A stretch of 64,000 nt of DNA from Corynebacterium auriscanis (GTDB lineage Bacteria; Actinomycetota; Actinomycetes; Mycobacteriales; Mycobacteriaceae), in the NCBI RefSeq assembly GCF_030408435.1, contig NZ_CP047046.1:62001-126000 (forward strand), written 5' to 3'. This document shows, piece by piece, positions 26,378 through 35,841 of the stretch (position 1 is its first letter; each line of letters begins with the position of its first letter). The translations under genes were made by a program, and so were the position numbers. The notes below the pieces were generated by a model. It saw only the letters and a list, made by a program, of their open reading frames with translations. It made no database searches and was not told the origin of the DNA.

Positions 26378-27919
26378 ATGTCTACACGCATTGTTCATCG
26401 CCCCGCGCGGACACATCAAAGAATAGCCGCGGAAAAACCGATCCAACTCGCGGCCGTGCCTACCGTGCGATCGAATGGTCAGGGCGCGAACATAATCTCC
26501 TTTATTCTGCCCGTGGTGGGTGGCATGGGAATGGTGTTGATGATGATGTCTTCGGGCAATCCCATTCGCATGGCGGTCGGAGCTGTTATGTTTGTGGTCG
26601 TAATTCTCGGCGCCACCGTCATGTTTATCCGCTCCAAAACAGGCAAGCGGAAAGAAGCGGAAATCGCCCGCGAGAGGTTCCTTGACCATCTTCAGGAAAC
26701 CGAAAGCGAAGTACGTGCCCGCGCGCAGGCGCAGTTGCATCTTTCGCAAGTACGTAATCCTGCCCCGGCGGCCCTTACGGATGCCATTCGTAACCCTTTT
26801 CGTTTGTGGGAACGGCGCCGGACTGACGAAGATGTTTTGGTTATCCGCATCGGCACTGGGGTAGCCGACCTCGCTTGTGGCATAGCGCCTAAAGAGACTG
26901 CTGATCCCATGGCTATTACCGAGCCGATCGCGCAGGCGCACATGGATCGTATGCTCAAGCGCGCTCGAACGATCGAGAACTCCCCGCTGGCCATCCCTGC
27001 GCGCGGCAGTGTTTCCATCGTCGGGCCAGCGGAGCTCACCGCTGAAGCGATTCGGGCTATCATTACTCAGGCAGCTGTGTTCCATTCACCAGATGATTTG
27101 TCCATCCATGTGACGATGCCGCTTTCCGACCCAACTGATAATGGCCGGTGGGCATTGTGGCTCCCACATCTGCTCAGCAAAGATCGGTTCGATGGACCTA
27201 TTGGACGACGCCAAGTCTCCCACGATGAAAACTCCGCCGGAGCCTTAATCACTGAACTACGACGGCGCGCAGAACTATTGCAGGAACGCGCGCGTTACAA
27301 AATGACGGCGCTCGATGAGCCGTTCCTCATGGTCGTGGCGAACATGGATACCCCACACGGGCACGCTATCGCGCAGGAAATCGGCACCATCCCCAGTTTG
27401 GATAAAGCTCGTGTGACTCTTCTGGCGACGACGGCGCATCAGCAAAATGAGCCCTCCCATGTCGATGTGCGTGTCACTCTCAATGAAGACCGTAGTTTTC
27501 AGTCCGAGCTATTGGATCGCGGCGAGATTCGTCAGCCCGAACAGGGGGAGAAGGGCTACGTGGAACGTGCCCTGTACGGGGGATTCTCCGGTCATTTAGA
27601 CCGAGTGGATTGTGCACAGGCCACAGCCATCACGCGGGCACTTGCGCCATTGCGCTTGGTGGAAGATAAAACACCGGATGCTCCGCTGGAACAAACTATT
27701 GGCTTGGACGCGATGCTAGGAATCGAGGATTTCGCCACCTACGATATTGGCCGACAGTGGGAGCCCAAGTCCGCGGCCGATTTCCTCAAGGTCCCGTTCG
27801 GAATTGATGCTGAAGCTCAACCGATCTGCCTAGACATTAAAGAATCTGCGAAAAACGGAATGGGCCCTCACGGCTTGTGTGTGGGCGCAACGGGTTCCGG
27901 TAAATCAGAACAAGGATAG
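26378..27919 (+). pseudogene. eccC: eccC, 5' part, interrupted at Walker A of ATPase domain 1
   Basis: First 508 codons of the T7SS FtsK/SpoIIIE-type motor ATPase EccC, with a few element-derived codons before a stop. ATG 26378 follows GAGGATC. Two membrane helices (residues about 44-62 and 66-88) are followed by the EccC N-terminal region. The frame reaches LCVGATGSGKSE, the Walker A of ATPase 1, then ends EQG-stop inside the inserted element. The rest lies 28.3 kb away at 56,217-58,764. As it stands the product lacks all three ATPase catalytic parts, so the T7SS should be off while the element is integrated. Confidence 0.95.
27885..27919 (+). other. attL junction in eccC
   Basis: Left chromosome-element junction. 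The chromosomal half reads ACGGGTTCCGGTAA (T-G-S-G-K) and continues into element sequence ATCAGAACAAGG. The core shared with attR is GGTAA at 27,899-27,903. The serine recombinase gene starts 34 bases further on. Confidence 0.88.
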
Positions 27920-27936
27920 TGGGTACGATATAGGCC

Positions 27937-29400
27937 ATGACCCTTCGTGCTGCCATTTACGCCCGTATTTCGCTCGACCTTAAAGAAGAAGCCGGTGTGA
28001 AGCGACAAGTTTACTTGGCTACCAAGCAGGCTGAGGCCGACGAGGCGAGCCTAGTCGCCACCTACGTCGACAACAACATTTCAGCTTTCTCCGGTGAGTT
28101 CCGGCCGGAGTATGACAAGCTCATCAAGTCTATTGAGGCCGACGAGCTGGACGTTGTCTACGTGTACGCATTGGATCGGCTCACCCGCCGAACCAAGGAC
28201 ACGTTGGCGCTGTTTGAGCTGTGCGAGCGATACAACGTTCGCGTGCGCGCGAACCGCGGATATGACATCGATCCCTCCGACCCTGCTTCGCGGCTTACCA
28301 TCGTCATCCTGGGGCTGATCGCCGAGCAGGAGAGCATTGACCGTGCTGCCCGTATTCGTGCAGCCTACGAGGACCGAGCACGTACCGGCCGTCCCAAGAC
28401 TGGTGGACGTCGGATGCTTGGTTACGGGGTGGACGGTATGACAGTCATCGACGACGAGGCCCAGGCTATCCGCGATGCTGCGCAGTTGGTTCTGGCTGGC
28501 AAGACACTGCGCGAAATTGTCCGTGAGATCTTCCATGCCCGCGACATCCAGTCCACTTCCGGCCGAGAGATGTCCCCACAGACGCTGCGAGATATCTTGC
28601 TTAACCCTCGCGTACGGGGCATAAGCACCTTCAATCCCACCGACCCTGCGACTGGTTACCGCCTTATTAAGAACAGGCAGATCCTTGGGCCTGGTACGTG
28701 GCCGGCAATTATCGACGAGGCAACTGGCGAAAATCTTGATGTCGTGCTTCGTGATCCGGCGCGCCGAAGTAATCACTCCGGCAATGCACCGACGCGTTAC
28801 CTTGCTTCCGTGCTGACTTGTACCTGCGGTGATCCGATGTATTCACGCAGTCGCGGGCGTAGAGATGGTTCCATGCAGCGCTTCTACACGTGCAAACGCT
28901 CAAACCCAGGCGGTAAGCACGTCTCTATCGGCGCCGAAATTGACGAGTTCATCGAGCGTGTCATCTTAGCCCGCATGGCCGAGCCTGATGCCCTGAGGGT
29001 CATACAGCAGGCTCTTGCCCCGGCTGAGGACGATGCTGCCACTGACGAGCTTCAGCACTTACTTGCTGATCGGAATGCTCTCTTAGCGCGCCGCGAGAGC
29101 ATCGAGGAGTCTGTGATCGCCGGTAATATTGACGTTGATACCTTTGGTCGGCTCGAGAATAAGATCGCTAAACAGGTGGCTACCATTGAGTCTCGGCTCG
29201 CGGAGCTGACAGCGGTGCATGATGCTGATCCGCTCGCTGCTGAACTGGCAGATGCTTCTGACTTTCCCGAGTGGTGGGAGGGAGCCTCGGTTCAGGATAA
29301 GCGGCGGCTCACCCGTCTACTCATGGAAATACATATCCTTCCCGGCAGGGCGGGTGCCAAGCAATTCGACCCGAACCGTGTCCAGGTAACCTGGAAATAA
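27937..29400 (+). CDS. Large serine recombinase (integrase)
   Basis: A 487-aa site-specific recombinase that would integrate and excise the element through attP x attB. The catalytic serine is in YARISLD (S12), followed by RQ (24-25 region) and the family motifs YALDRLTRRTKDT and GLIAEQESIDRAARI in the resolvase domain. Next come a recombinase domain (GRRMLGYG to LNPRVRG) and a zinc ribbon (CTCGDPMY with YTCKRSNPGG). A long C-terminal coiled coil with a basic tail completes it. It starts 34 bases inside attL, the usual place for such integrases. No separate directionality factor is obvious; the HTH protein at the other end is a candidate. Confidence 0.95.
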   Translation: MTLRAAIYARISLDLKEEAGVKRQVYLATKQAEADEASLVATYVDNNISAFSGEFRPEYDKLIKSIEADELDVVYVYALDRLTRRTKDTLALFELCERYNVRVRANRGYDIDPSDPASRLTIVILGLIAEQESIDRAARIRAAYEDRARTGRPKTGGRRMLGYGVDGMTVIDDEAQAIRDAAQLVLAGKTLREIVREIFHARDIQSTSGREMSPQTLRDILLNPRVRGISTFNPTDPATGYRLIKNRQILGPGTWPAIIDEATGENLDVVLRDPARRSNHSGNAPTRYLASVLTCTCGDPMYSRSRGRRDGSMQRFYTCKRSNPGGKHVSIGAEIDEFIERVILARMAEPDALRVIQQALAPAEDDAATDELQHLLADRNALLARRESIEESVIAGNIDVDTFGRLENKIAKQVATIESRLAELTAVHDADPLAAELADASDFPEWWEGASVQDKRRLTRLLMEIHILPGRAGAKQFDPNRVQVTWK

Positions 29401-29479
29401 TCCTGGTCAATCTGTAAATCACTGTTGACTGCCTCGGGGCAGGCTGATTCTCAAGGGTCCGACTGATTGGCGACCGTCA

Positions 29480-30151
29480 TTAATTTGGGACCGCGGTGCT
29501 TTTAGGTTTGTACGTCGTTCCCCACGCTACGTTGATCTTACTTCGGAGCATTTCCTGAAGTTCTCCGGCGACCATTTCGTAATCGTAGAGATTGTCTTTC
29601 ATACGTCCTTCGAATGGTCCCCGGAGTGCCTTTATGTCCGGGATTGCCGTATCGAAAATATTGACGTTCTTTTTCTGGAGTTGGAGGAGGAACTCAGCCT
29701 CAAGGGTAACGGCGCGCCCTATGCGATTGAGTAGTACTGCACAGGGCCCTGCCACTGATTCTACGGTGGCCAGCGTTGGGTGGAAGTCCGCGCTGCTTGG
29801 GAATGCCGGTATAATCACGAAATCTGAGACAGGAGAGAGAATTCGAATGGCTGCGGGGCTGTGCGACGGTGTGTCAATAATCGTCAAATCGTATTGGCTA
29901 GAAGGGTTCAGAATTCGATCGGTTAGCGGGTATGTCTCAGGATGCTTCTGGTAGATCGGAACGTGGTCAACGGGGAACGGTAGAGGACTACCCTCCTTGG
30001 TCGCGTATTTAGCGGTTGATGCGGCATGGCCTTGATAGACGGCATCTACCACCCGGACACTCGCTCCATGCTCACTGGCCACCTGCGCCAGCATCAGTGC
30101 TGTAGTAGTTCTGCCGGAACCACCTTTGAGATTGGCTACGGTTAGAATCAT
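29480..30151 (-). CDS. ParA/Soj-like ATPase with altered Walker A
   Basis: A 223-aa deviant-Walker ATPase like those that segregate plasmids and integrative elements. The N-terminus reads LKGGSGRTTTALM: the signature Lys (KGG) is present, but the canonical P-loop Lys of G-x-GKT is Arg. The Walker A' Asp is in VVDAVYQGHA, where ParA proteins usually have D-x-D-P-Q, and the Walker B-like DLTIIDTPSHS is present. Length is normal for small ParA proteins. No ParB gene is adjacent. ATPase activity may be reduced by the K-to-R change; the role in maintenance is inferred. Confidence 0.85.
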   Translation of the reverse strand: MILTVANLKGGSGRTTTALMLAQVASEHGASVRVVDAVYQGHAASTAKYATKEGSPLPFPVDHVPIYQKHPETYPLTDRILNPSSQYDLTIIDTPSHSPAAIRILSPVSDFVIIPAFPSSADFHPTLATVESVAGPCAVLLNRIGRAVTLEAEFLLQLQKKNVNIFDTAIPDIKALRGPFEGRMKDNLYDYEMVAGELQEMLRSKINVAWGTTYKPKSTAVPN

Positions 30152-30343
30152 GATTGCCTTTTCTGGGGTGAATTTTCAGTGTGTGAGACTCGAGCTTAGT
30201 GACATTAGCCCGAGTGGGGGAGGCTAGGCCCTGCTCGCGTCCTCGGCGTCGGACCGGCGTGTCCGCAATCCCTAATATCACCATTTTGGGGTGCTGTTGC
30301 AAAGTTGGGGCAGTAGAAAGACCGGCGTGAAATAATCAGAGCC

Positions 30344-30805
30344 ATGGGCATCTTCTCCGGTCGGCATTTCCCCCGTGACATCATCCTGTGGGCGGTGCGG
30401 TGGTACTGCCGCTACGGGGTGAGCTACCGCGATCTCGAAGAAATGATGACCGAGCGGGGTGTGCCAGTCGATCACACCACGATCTACCGCTGGGTGCAGA
30501 AATGCGCCCCTGAGCTGGATAAGCAGACTCGCTGGTACCGGCAGGTACCCGACTGGCAGGCCCGGTCCTGGCGGGTGGATGAGACCTATATTCGGGTCGG
30601 CGGCACGTGGTGCTATCTCTACCGGGCTATTACCGCCGGTGGGCAGACCCTGGACTTTTACCTCTCCCCAAAGCGGAACGTGGCCGCAGCGAAGCGTTTC
30701 CTGGCCAAGACCCTACGGTCGAATAAATCGGCAAGCTATCCGCGGGTGATCAGCACCGCGGCAACCGCGATGGCGGCTCTGCGGGGTGTGCTCGGCATGG
30801 ATTAG
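30344..30805 (+). pseudogene. IS6-family transposase, 3'-truncated
   Basis: The left inverted end (GGTGCTGTTGCAAAGTTGGG) is at 30,290. The transposase starts at ATG 30344 with GIFSGRHFPRDIILWAVRWY. The helix-turn-helix and the first catalytic Asp (WRVDETYIRVGG) are intact up to KSASYPRVIS. From about 30,755 it diverges from the full copy at 47,505-48,344 and stops at 30,805. The second Asp and the Glu are lost, so it is inactive. Confidence 0.88.
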
Positions 30806-30948
30806 ATCTCCTTACTCCGGGGCGGTGGGGAAGAAGACAATGTTCTGGTTGTCCCGGAAGACCACAACACCGAGGAAGGTCATCGTGCTGCCCGGTGGGT
30901 GGTCTGCAGCGACTCTGCCCACCTCGGCACTCAACCCTGCTGTGGGGG

Positions 30949-32430
30949 TTACTCGTAGCGAAGCGAGCTGACCATCCCGGTTTCCATGTGATAGGCGTTA
31001 TGGCAGTGAAATGCCCACTCACCGGGGTTGTCAGCGATCAGGTCGGCGATCATGGTTTCACCGTGGCGGAGAAGGACGGTGTCCTTGCGTAGCCCGCCGC
31101 TGCCGGGTAGCGCCCAGGTGTGGCCGTGGATGTGCATGGGATGGGGCATCATGGTCCTGTTGCGCATGACCATCCGCAGGCGCTGGCCCTCCTGCACGGT
31201 CGCGGAGGAGGATTGGCCGTCGGTGAGAATGCTCCATTCATACGGCATCATCTGCCCGCCCAGGTCGATGCTGACTTCTCGGTCTGGTGTGCCCTCGGGC
31301 AGGAGTGCACGGTCTGCTGGCTTCAGGGAGGACAGAAGCAGTCCGGTGGACGACAACTCGGGGAAGTCGACATCGGGGCGGGGGGCCTGGCCGCCGGCGG
31401 TGCGGATGACGGCGAAGGCGCGGTCGTCCTTACCCACCGCCAAAGCCGTGAGCGGGAAGATGCCGTCGCCGAGGATGACCTCGACGTCGACACGCTCGCC
31501 CATCGACAGGTAGATCGATTCGGTCTCCCAGGGCTGGACAGGGAAGCCGTCGGTGTGGGTGACGGTCATGCGGTGGCCACCGAGGGCCACCTTGAAGATG
31601 GTGTCACCGCCGGAGTTGATAAACCGCAGGCGGGCTTTATCCCCCGGTCGGGCATTAAACGTTCGGTGCGCCCGGGGAATGCGTCCGTTGATGAGGTAGT
31701 GCGGATACATCACATCGCCGACATCTCCGCCCAGTACCCGGTCCGGGGTGCCGTGCATCATCTGGCTGTGACCTCCCATTCCCATCCTCCCGTTATGGTC
31801 GTCCGAGCCCATTCCGGTGAGCTTGTCGAGCTCATCGTCGGGAGTGCCATGAATGCCATCGACCCAGTCGTCGAGCACGATGGTCCACTCGACGTCCTGA
31901 TCCTCTGCGTCGTCCGGGTCGCGGATGATCAGTGGGGCGTGGAGGCCGCGATCAAGCTGCAGGCCGGTGTGGGAATGGTAGAAGTAGGTGCCACCGTGGG
32001 GGACTTCAAAAACATAGGAGAAAGACTCGCCAGGTTCAATGGGGTCCTGGGTCATGCCGGGCACACCGTCGGCTGCGTTGTGGAGTGCGATGCCATGCCA
32101 GTGGATGGAGGTGCTCTCAGGCAGTTCATTGGTGATATCGACCTGGAGGACGTCGCCGGCGGTGGCCTCAATGGCCGCATCCCCGGTGTCAGAGACGTAT
32201 CCCCACGTCTTGGCTTCGATGCCGCCGATATCCAGGGAGAGGGGCCGGGCGGTCAGTGTCCGGCGCACCGTCGGCTCACCGAGCGCAGTGGGGGTAGGAG
32301 TGGGGCGAAGGGAGGGACCTGGTGCCGAGGCAGCGGGTCCAGGGTCGCTGGTGCAGGCGGCCAGGGCGCCGGTGCCGGCGAGTACGAGCCCGCCGAGCAG
32401 AACCTGTCGCCGGGAAAAACTACTTGTCAT
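30949..32430 (-). CDS. copO: Multicopper oxidase, exported
   Basis: A 493-aa multicopper oxidase that probably oxidises Cu(I) outside the membrane. A twin-arginine signal (SRRQVLLGG) runs to a lipobox-like ALAAC near residue 26. The four copper-ligand blocks are HWHGIALHN, YFYHSHTGLQ, HPMHIHGHTW and FHCHNAYHMETGM; together they supply the ten His, one Cys and axial Met expected. A Met/His-rich loop (MGMGGHSQMMHG) resembles copper-specific oxidases such as CueO/CopA. In C. glutamicum the orthologue copO lies in the same cluster as copRS. About 140 bases after its stop contain a possible minus-strand remnant (ending VVVFRDNQNIVFFPTAPE). Confidence 0.93.
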   Translation of the reverse strand: MTSSFSRRQVLLGGLVLAGTGALAACTSDPGPAASAPGPSLRPTPTPTALGEPTVRRTLTARPLSLDIGGIEAKTWGYVSDTGDAAIEATAGDVLQVDITNELPESTSIHWHGIALHNAADGVPGMTQDPIEPGESFSYVFEVPHGGTYFYHSHTGLQLDRGLHAPLIIRDPDDAEDQDVEWTIVLDDWVDGIHGTPDDELDKLTGMGSDDHNGRMGMGGHSQMMHGTPDRVLGGDVGDVMYPHYLINGRIPRAHRTFNARPGDKARLRFINSGGDTIFKVALGGHRMTVTHTDGFPVQPWETESIYLSMGERVDVEVILGDGIFPLTALAVGKDDRAFAVIRTAGGQAPRPDVDFPELSSTGLLLSSLKPADRALLPEGTPDREVSIDLGGQMMPYEWSILTDGQSSSATVQEGQRLRMVMRNRTMMPHPMHIHGHTWALPGSGGLRKDTVLLRHGETMIADLIADNPGEWAFHCHNAYHMETGMVSSLRYE

Positions 32431-32500
32431 GGTTAAACCGTCCTTGGTGCAAGTCTGAGTGACACAGGGGAAGGATCAGGGGAAACCCACTGCTGAGGCA

Positions 32501-33076
32501 TCAGGTCAGGCGCAGGTCCGTGACACAGGTGGCCCCGTCCTCGGTGGTGGAGAACTCGGTGACACCGGTGCGCCCCTGATGGGTGATCTCGATGGTGCCG
32601 GTGGCCTCATCGGGAAGCCAGAAGCCGACAAACCCGTTGTCGAAGGTGGTTGTCGCCTCGTCCACCAGCACCTCACCGGTCGCCTCATCGGTGATCGTGA
32701 CCTGGATATCCTCATTGTCGAGTTCCCCCAGGCAGGTCGTGAGGCTGTGGTAGAAGCAGTCGTGGGTGGAGGTGAGATAGGGTGCGATCGAGACATACGT
32801 CTGATTGTCGGGAAGATCGACCACGACTTCCTGGTCATCGCTCGAGAGCAGCAGTTCATCGGCACGCACGGAGGCGATCAGATCCGTGGGACGCTCAGTG
32901 ACCTTCTGCCGGTCGAGGTGATCAATGATCTCCACCGCGTCCATGGCGGCCAGGCCATGGGTAGTCAGGAATGTATCCTGGGACACCGTCCCGTCGGCGG
33001 TAGGTTCCGGGTCGGCGGCCGAACACCCCGTGAGGGCGAGGGCAAGGGCGGCGGCTGCGATCGCTGCTTGTTTCAC
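32501..33076 (-). CDS. CueP-family periplasmic copper-binding lipoprotein
   Basis: A 191-aa exported protein from GTG 33076, chosen because AAGGAG lies 7-12 bases upstream and a signal peptide follows at once, ending LTGC. The mature part matches CueP: ERPTDLIASVRADELLLS, YVSIAPYLTSTHDCFYHSLTTCLGEL (the Cys/His copper site) and TTFDNGFVGFWLP. CueP binds periplasmic copper and supplies it to partner proteins in Salmonella. It lies just upstream of copO in the same direction, matching a secreted-protein gene in the C. glutamicum cop cluster. Confidence 0.88.
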   Translation of the reverse strand: MKQAAIAAAALALALTGCSAADPEPTADGTVSQDTFLTTHGLAAMDAVEIIDHLDRQKVTERPTDLIASVRADELLLSSDDQEVVVDLPDNQTYVSIAPYLTSTHDCFYHSLTTCLGELDNEDIQVTITDEATGEVLVDEATTTFDNGFVGFWLPDEATGTIEITHQGRTGVTEFSTTEDGATCVTDLRLT

Positions 33077-33276
33077 GTCAATCTCCTTGGATCGTGGTAG
33101 GACCGTGAGAAGACACCGCCTCAAGGTCGATGCCATACCTTTATCTAGCACGGGTGCCTGACGGCCCAGAAATCAAAAACCCTGCTCACAGCCTTATGAC
33201 AGGGCGAAAAGGGGGTGACTCCGGTGGGCTGGGTCACCACCGGGACACCACCCCACAGCCGTGGGCGATGTCCTTC

Positions 33277-33291
33277 TACCCGCCCCGGGTA
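33277..33291. promoter_or_regulatory. Perfect palindrome upstream of cueP/copR
   Basis: TACCCG-CCC-CGGGTA in the divergent region between cueP and copR. It could be an operator, since it shares the TACCC/GGGTA arms of the CsoR-type sites in this cluster, but the centre differs. Confidence 0.35.
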
Positions 33292-33401
33292 TGCGGTGCA
33301 GGCAGTGAAATCCCTGGTGGCGCCTGCTGAACTGACCAGGGGAGGCGATGCCGCCGGCCCGGGGTGGGGCACAGGGGTGACGGCGGTCGAAGGGTGATGT
33401 T

Positions 33402-33421
33402 TGAAGATTTGATGAAGGTTT
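33402..33421 (+). promoter_or_regulatory. CopR-binding direct repeat upstream of copR
   Basis: TGAAGATTT-GA-TGAAGGTTT, one mismatch from the published C. glutamicum CopR motif TGAAGATTT-NN-TGAAGATTT (from memory). It lies 60 bases upstream of the copR ATG, between the divergent cueP and copRS genes, and supports autoregulation by CopR. Confidence 0.8.
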
Positions 33422-33480
33422 CCCCGCAGGGCACTGAGCGAGGGTGGTATTCTCCCCTGGCCGGAGCGATACTGGGGTCT

Positions 33481-34203
33481 ATGGCTGACCGCACACCGAC
33501 CACCGCCACGCCCCCGGGGCGGGTGCTGGTCGTCGATGATGAACAACCCCTGGCTCAGATGGTGGCCTCCTACCTCATCCGGGCCGGCTTTGACACCCGC
33601 CAGGCGCACACCGGCACCCAGGCCGTGGACGAGGCCCGTCGCTTTTCCCCCGATGTTGTGGTGCTGGATCTGGGGCTGCCCGAACTCGACGGCCTGGAGG
33701 TGTGCCGACGGATCCGCACCTTCTCGGACTGCTACATCCTCATGCTCACCGCGCGTGGCAGCGAGGACGACAAGATCAGCGGTTTGACCCTGGGGGCGGA
33801 TGACTACATCACCAAACCTTTTAGCATCCGGGAACTGGTGACCCGGGTGCATGCGGTGCTGCGCCGCCCGCGCACCAGCACCACCCCACCGCAGGTGACC
33901 ACCCCCTTGATCGTTGGTGACCTCATCCTTGACCCCGTCGCCCATCAGGTGCGGGTGGGGGAGACGACCGTGGAGCTCACCCGCACGGAGTTCGAGCTGC
34001 TGGTTGCCCTGGCCCTGCGCCCCGGCCAGGTGCTGACCCGACACGACCTGGTCACCGAGGTCTGGGACACCACCTGGGTCGGTGATGAACGCATCGTCGA
34101 TGTCCACATCGGCAACTTGCGTCGCAAGCTCGGCACCGACACCCGGGGCCGGGGGTTTATCGACACCGTGCGTGGCGTGGGCTACCGGGTGGGGCAGCCA
34201 TGA
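33481..34203 (+). CDS. copR: OmpR-family copper response regulator
   Basis: A 240-aa two-component regulator. The receiver domain has the acidic pair in VVDDEQP, the phospho-acceptor Asp in VVLDLGLPELDG, T in MLTARG and K in TKPFS. The C-terminal winged helix ends RGVGYRV. ATG 33481 is chosen over upstream in-frame codons because the receiver starts directly after it. The stop overlaps the next start (ATGA), so it is coupled to the kinase. A CopR box lies just upstream, and neighbours are copper genes, so copper is the likely signal, as for C. glutamicum CopR. Confidence 0.93.
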   Translation: MADRTPTTATPPGRVLVVDDEQPLAQMVASYLIRAGFDTRQAHTGTQAVDEARRFSPDVVVLDLGLPELDGLEVCRRIRTFSDCYILMLTARGSEDDKISGLTLGADDYITKPFSIRELVTRVHAVLRRPRTSTTPPQVTTPLIVGDLILDPVAHQVRVGETTVELTRTEFELLVALALRPGQVLTRHDLVTEVWDTTWVGDERIVDVHIGNLRRKLGTDTRGRGFIDTVRGVGYRVGQP

Positions 34204-35348
34204 ATCACGGACCCGGCCTGACCTTCCGCTTCCTGGCCGCCCAGGTGTTGGTCGTGGTGATTAGCCTGCTGGTTGCCGCGGCCGTGGCCACGGTGGTGGG
34301 CCCGACCCTGTTCCATGATCATATGTTGATGACCGGCCGGGAGGACCCCTCGCTGGAGCTGTTCCATGCCGAGCAGGCCTACCGGGACGCCAACCTGATC
34401 ACCCTGGCCGTCGCCCTGCCCACCGCCTTGATCAGCGCCCTGCTGGCCAGCCTGTGGTTATCGCGTCGCCTGCGCACCCCCCTGCAGGATCTCACCCGCG
34501 CCGCTACCAGCCTGACGGCCGGCAACTACCGTATCCGCGTGCCCGCCGGAGAAGCAGGCCCCGAGGTCACCACCCTGGCGCATGCCTTCAACACCATGGC
34601 CGACCGGCTGGAACACACCGAACAGGTCCGCCGCCAGATGCTCTCTGATCTGGCCCACGAAATGGGCACCCCCTTATCGGTGCTCACGGTCTACCTCGAT
34701 GGTCTCCAGGACGGGGTCGTGGACTGGAATAATGCCACCCACACGATCATGGCTGACCAACTCACCCGCCTGACCCGGTTGATGGAAGACATCGACGATG
34801 TCTCCCGGGCCCAGGAACACCGGATCGATTTGGACCTGGCGGAGGAAGGGCTCGGGGATCTGCTCCATACCGCCGCTGCTGCCGCGGGGGAAGCTTATGC
34901 TGACAAAGGCGTCGATTTACAGGTCGAGACCATTACGGACACAGCCCGGGTGCTCGTGGACCGGCAACGCTTCGGCCAGGTGATGAGCAATCTCCTGTCG
35001 AACGCGCTACGGCACACCCCGGCCGGCGGGCAGGTCCGGATCAGCGTCCACCGACAGGGGGCGTCCACCGCGCTCATCCACGTCGCCGATGACGGCGAGG
35101 GCATCCCACCTGGCCAGCTCGGACACATCTTCGAACGCTTCTACCGGGGGGATGCCGCCCGCAGCCGGGACAACGGCGGGGCCGGTATCGGTCTGACCAT
35201 CTCCAAGGCATTGATCGAGGCCCACGGCGGCACTCTCACCGCCACCTCTCCTGGCCCCGGTGCCGGATCGGTCTTCACCATCCGTCTTCCCCTGCACCAG
35301 GAAAACGTGTCCCTGATGCTCAGTGACCCCCACTCCCGGGGACAATAA
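34200..35348 (+). CDS. copS: Copper sensor histidine kinase
   Basis: A 382-aa membrane kinase: a TM helix near residues 11-31, an extracytoplasmic loop of about 35 residues with HDHMLM, a second TM (about 64-86), HAMP, and a dimerisation helix with the phospho-acceptor His in SDLAHEMGTPLSVL. ATPase boxes follow: N (NLLSNALRHTP), G1 (DDGEGIP), F (FERFYRG), G2 (GAGIGLTI). The short His/Met-containing sensor loop suits copper sensing. Overlaps copR by 4 bases. Partner of CopR. Confidence 0.93.
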   Translation: MNHGPGLTFRFLAAQVLVVVISLLVAAAVATVVGPTLFHDHMLMTGREDPSLELFHAEQAYRDANLITLAVALPTALISALLASLWLSRRLRTPLQDLTRAATSLTAGNYRIRVPAGEAGPEVTTLAHAFNTMADRLEHTEQVRRQMLSDLAHEMGTPLSVLTVYLDGLQDGVVDWNNATHTIMADQLTRLTRLMEDIDDVSRAQEHRIDLDLAEEGLGDLLHTAAAAAGEAYADKGVDLQVETITDTARVLVDRQRFGQVMSNLLSNALRHTPAGGQVRISVHRQGASTALIHVADDGEGIPPGQLGHIFERFYRGDAARSRDNGGAGIGLTISKALIEAHGGTLTATSPGPGAGSVFTIRLPLHQENVSLMLSDPHSRGQ

Positions 35349-35383
35349 TTCTGATGACCTCGGCAGCGATCCGTATCAACCCC

Positions 35384-35411
35384 TGGACAATACCCCATAG
35401 GGGTATATAAT
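35384..35411 (+). promoter_or_regulatory. Promoter with CsoR-type operator for the HMA-copB genes
   Basis: -35 TGGACA (35,384-35,389), 16-base spacer, -10 TATAAT (35,406-35,411). The spacer is filled by the perfect palindrome ATACCCC-ATA-GGGGTAT (35,390-35,406), which resembles actinobacterial CsoR operators. Repressor binding would block the promoter directly. Confidence 0.78.
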
Positions 35412-35458
35412 GGGAGAGGAAACCCCGCCTGATACCCCGATCCCACAGGAGCGATCCG

Positions 35459-35791
35459 ATGACCACCCCGACTTCCCCCTTGCTGCCGCTGGCCTCCGAC
35501 GGTTGTGGATGCTGCGCGCCCTCTACGCCGTCCGCGACCGTCTCCGCCCCGGCCGTGGCCGCGGCAACCGACGCAACACCTGAAGGTCCCACCACCTACC
35601 AGGTCACAGGCATGACCTGCGGACACTGCGCCGGCAACGTCACCGAGGCGGTGAGCGCTCTACCCCAGGTCGACGACGTCCAGGTCGACCTCATCGCCGG
35701 TGGGGTCTCCATCGTCACGGTCACGGGTTCCGTGCCCCTGAAAACCGTCCACCGGGCAATTGAGGAGACCGGCTACACCGTCTTGTCCTGA
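35459..35791 (+). CDS. Heavy-metal-associated (HMA) copper chaperone-like protein
   Basis: 110 aa with a C-terminal HMA domain: GMTCGHCAGNVTEAVSALP contains the copper-binding C-x-x-C, and the fold ends AIEETGYTV. The N-terminal 40 residues hold extra cysteines (DGCGCCAPS) that may add a binding site. It lies behind a CsoR-type promoter, 50 bases before copB, matching the chaperone-copB order in C. glutamicum. It should carry Cu(I) in the cytoplasm and pass it to the ATPase. Confidence 0.88.
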   Translation: MTTPTSPLLPLASDGCGCCAPSTPSATVSAPAVAAATDATPEGPTTYQVTGMTCGHCAGNVTEAVSALPQVDDVQVDLIAGGVSIVTVTGSVPLKTVHRAIEETGYTVLS

Positions 35792-35841
35792 TCGATTCGC
35801 CCATCATCTCGACCCCGACCGGGTTGAGCGAAAGGAACCTC

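Noticed and set aside
27885..27919. Integration into a tRNA gene
   Set aside because: The junctions are coding sequence of eccC; no tRNA-like cloverleaf or tRNA 3' end is visible at either end.
31120..32436. 438-codon open frame on the plus strand
   Set aside because: It is antisense to the multicopper oxidase, whose motifs and signal peptide are clear; the plus-strand product is Gly/Val/Asp-biased without a domain.
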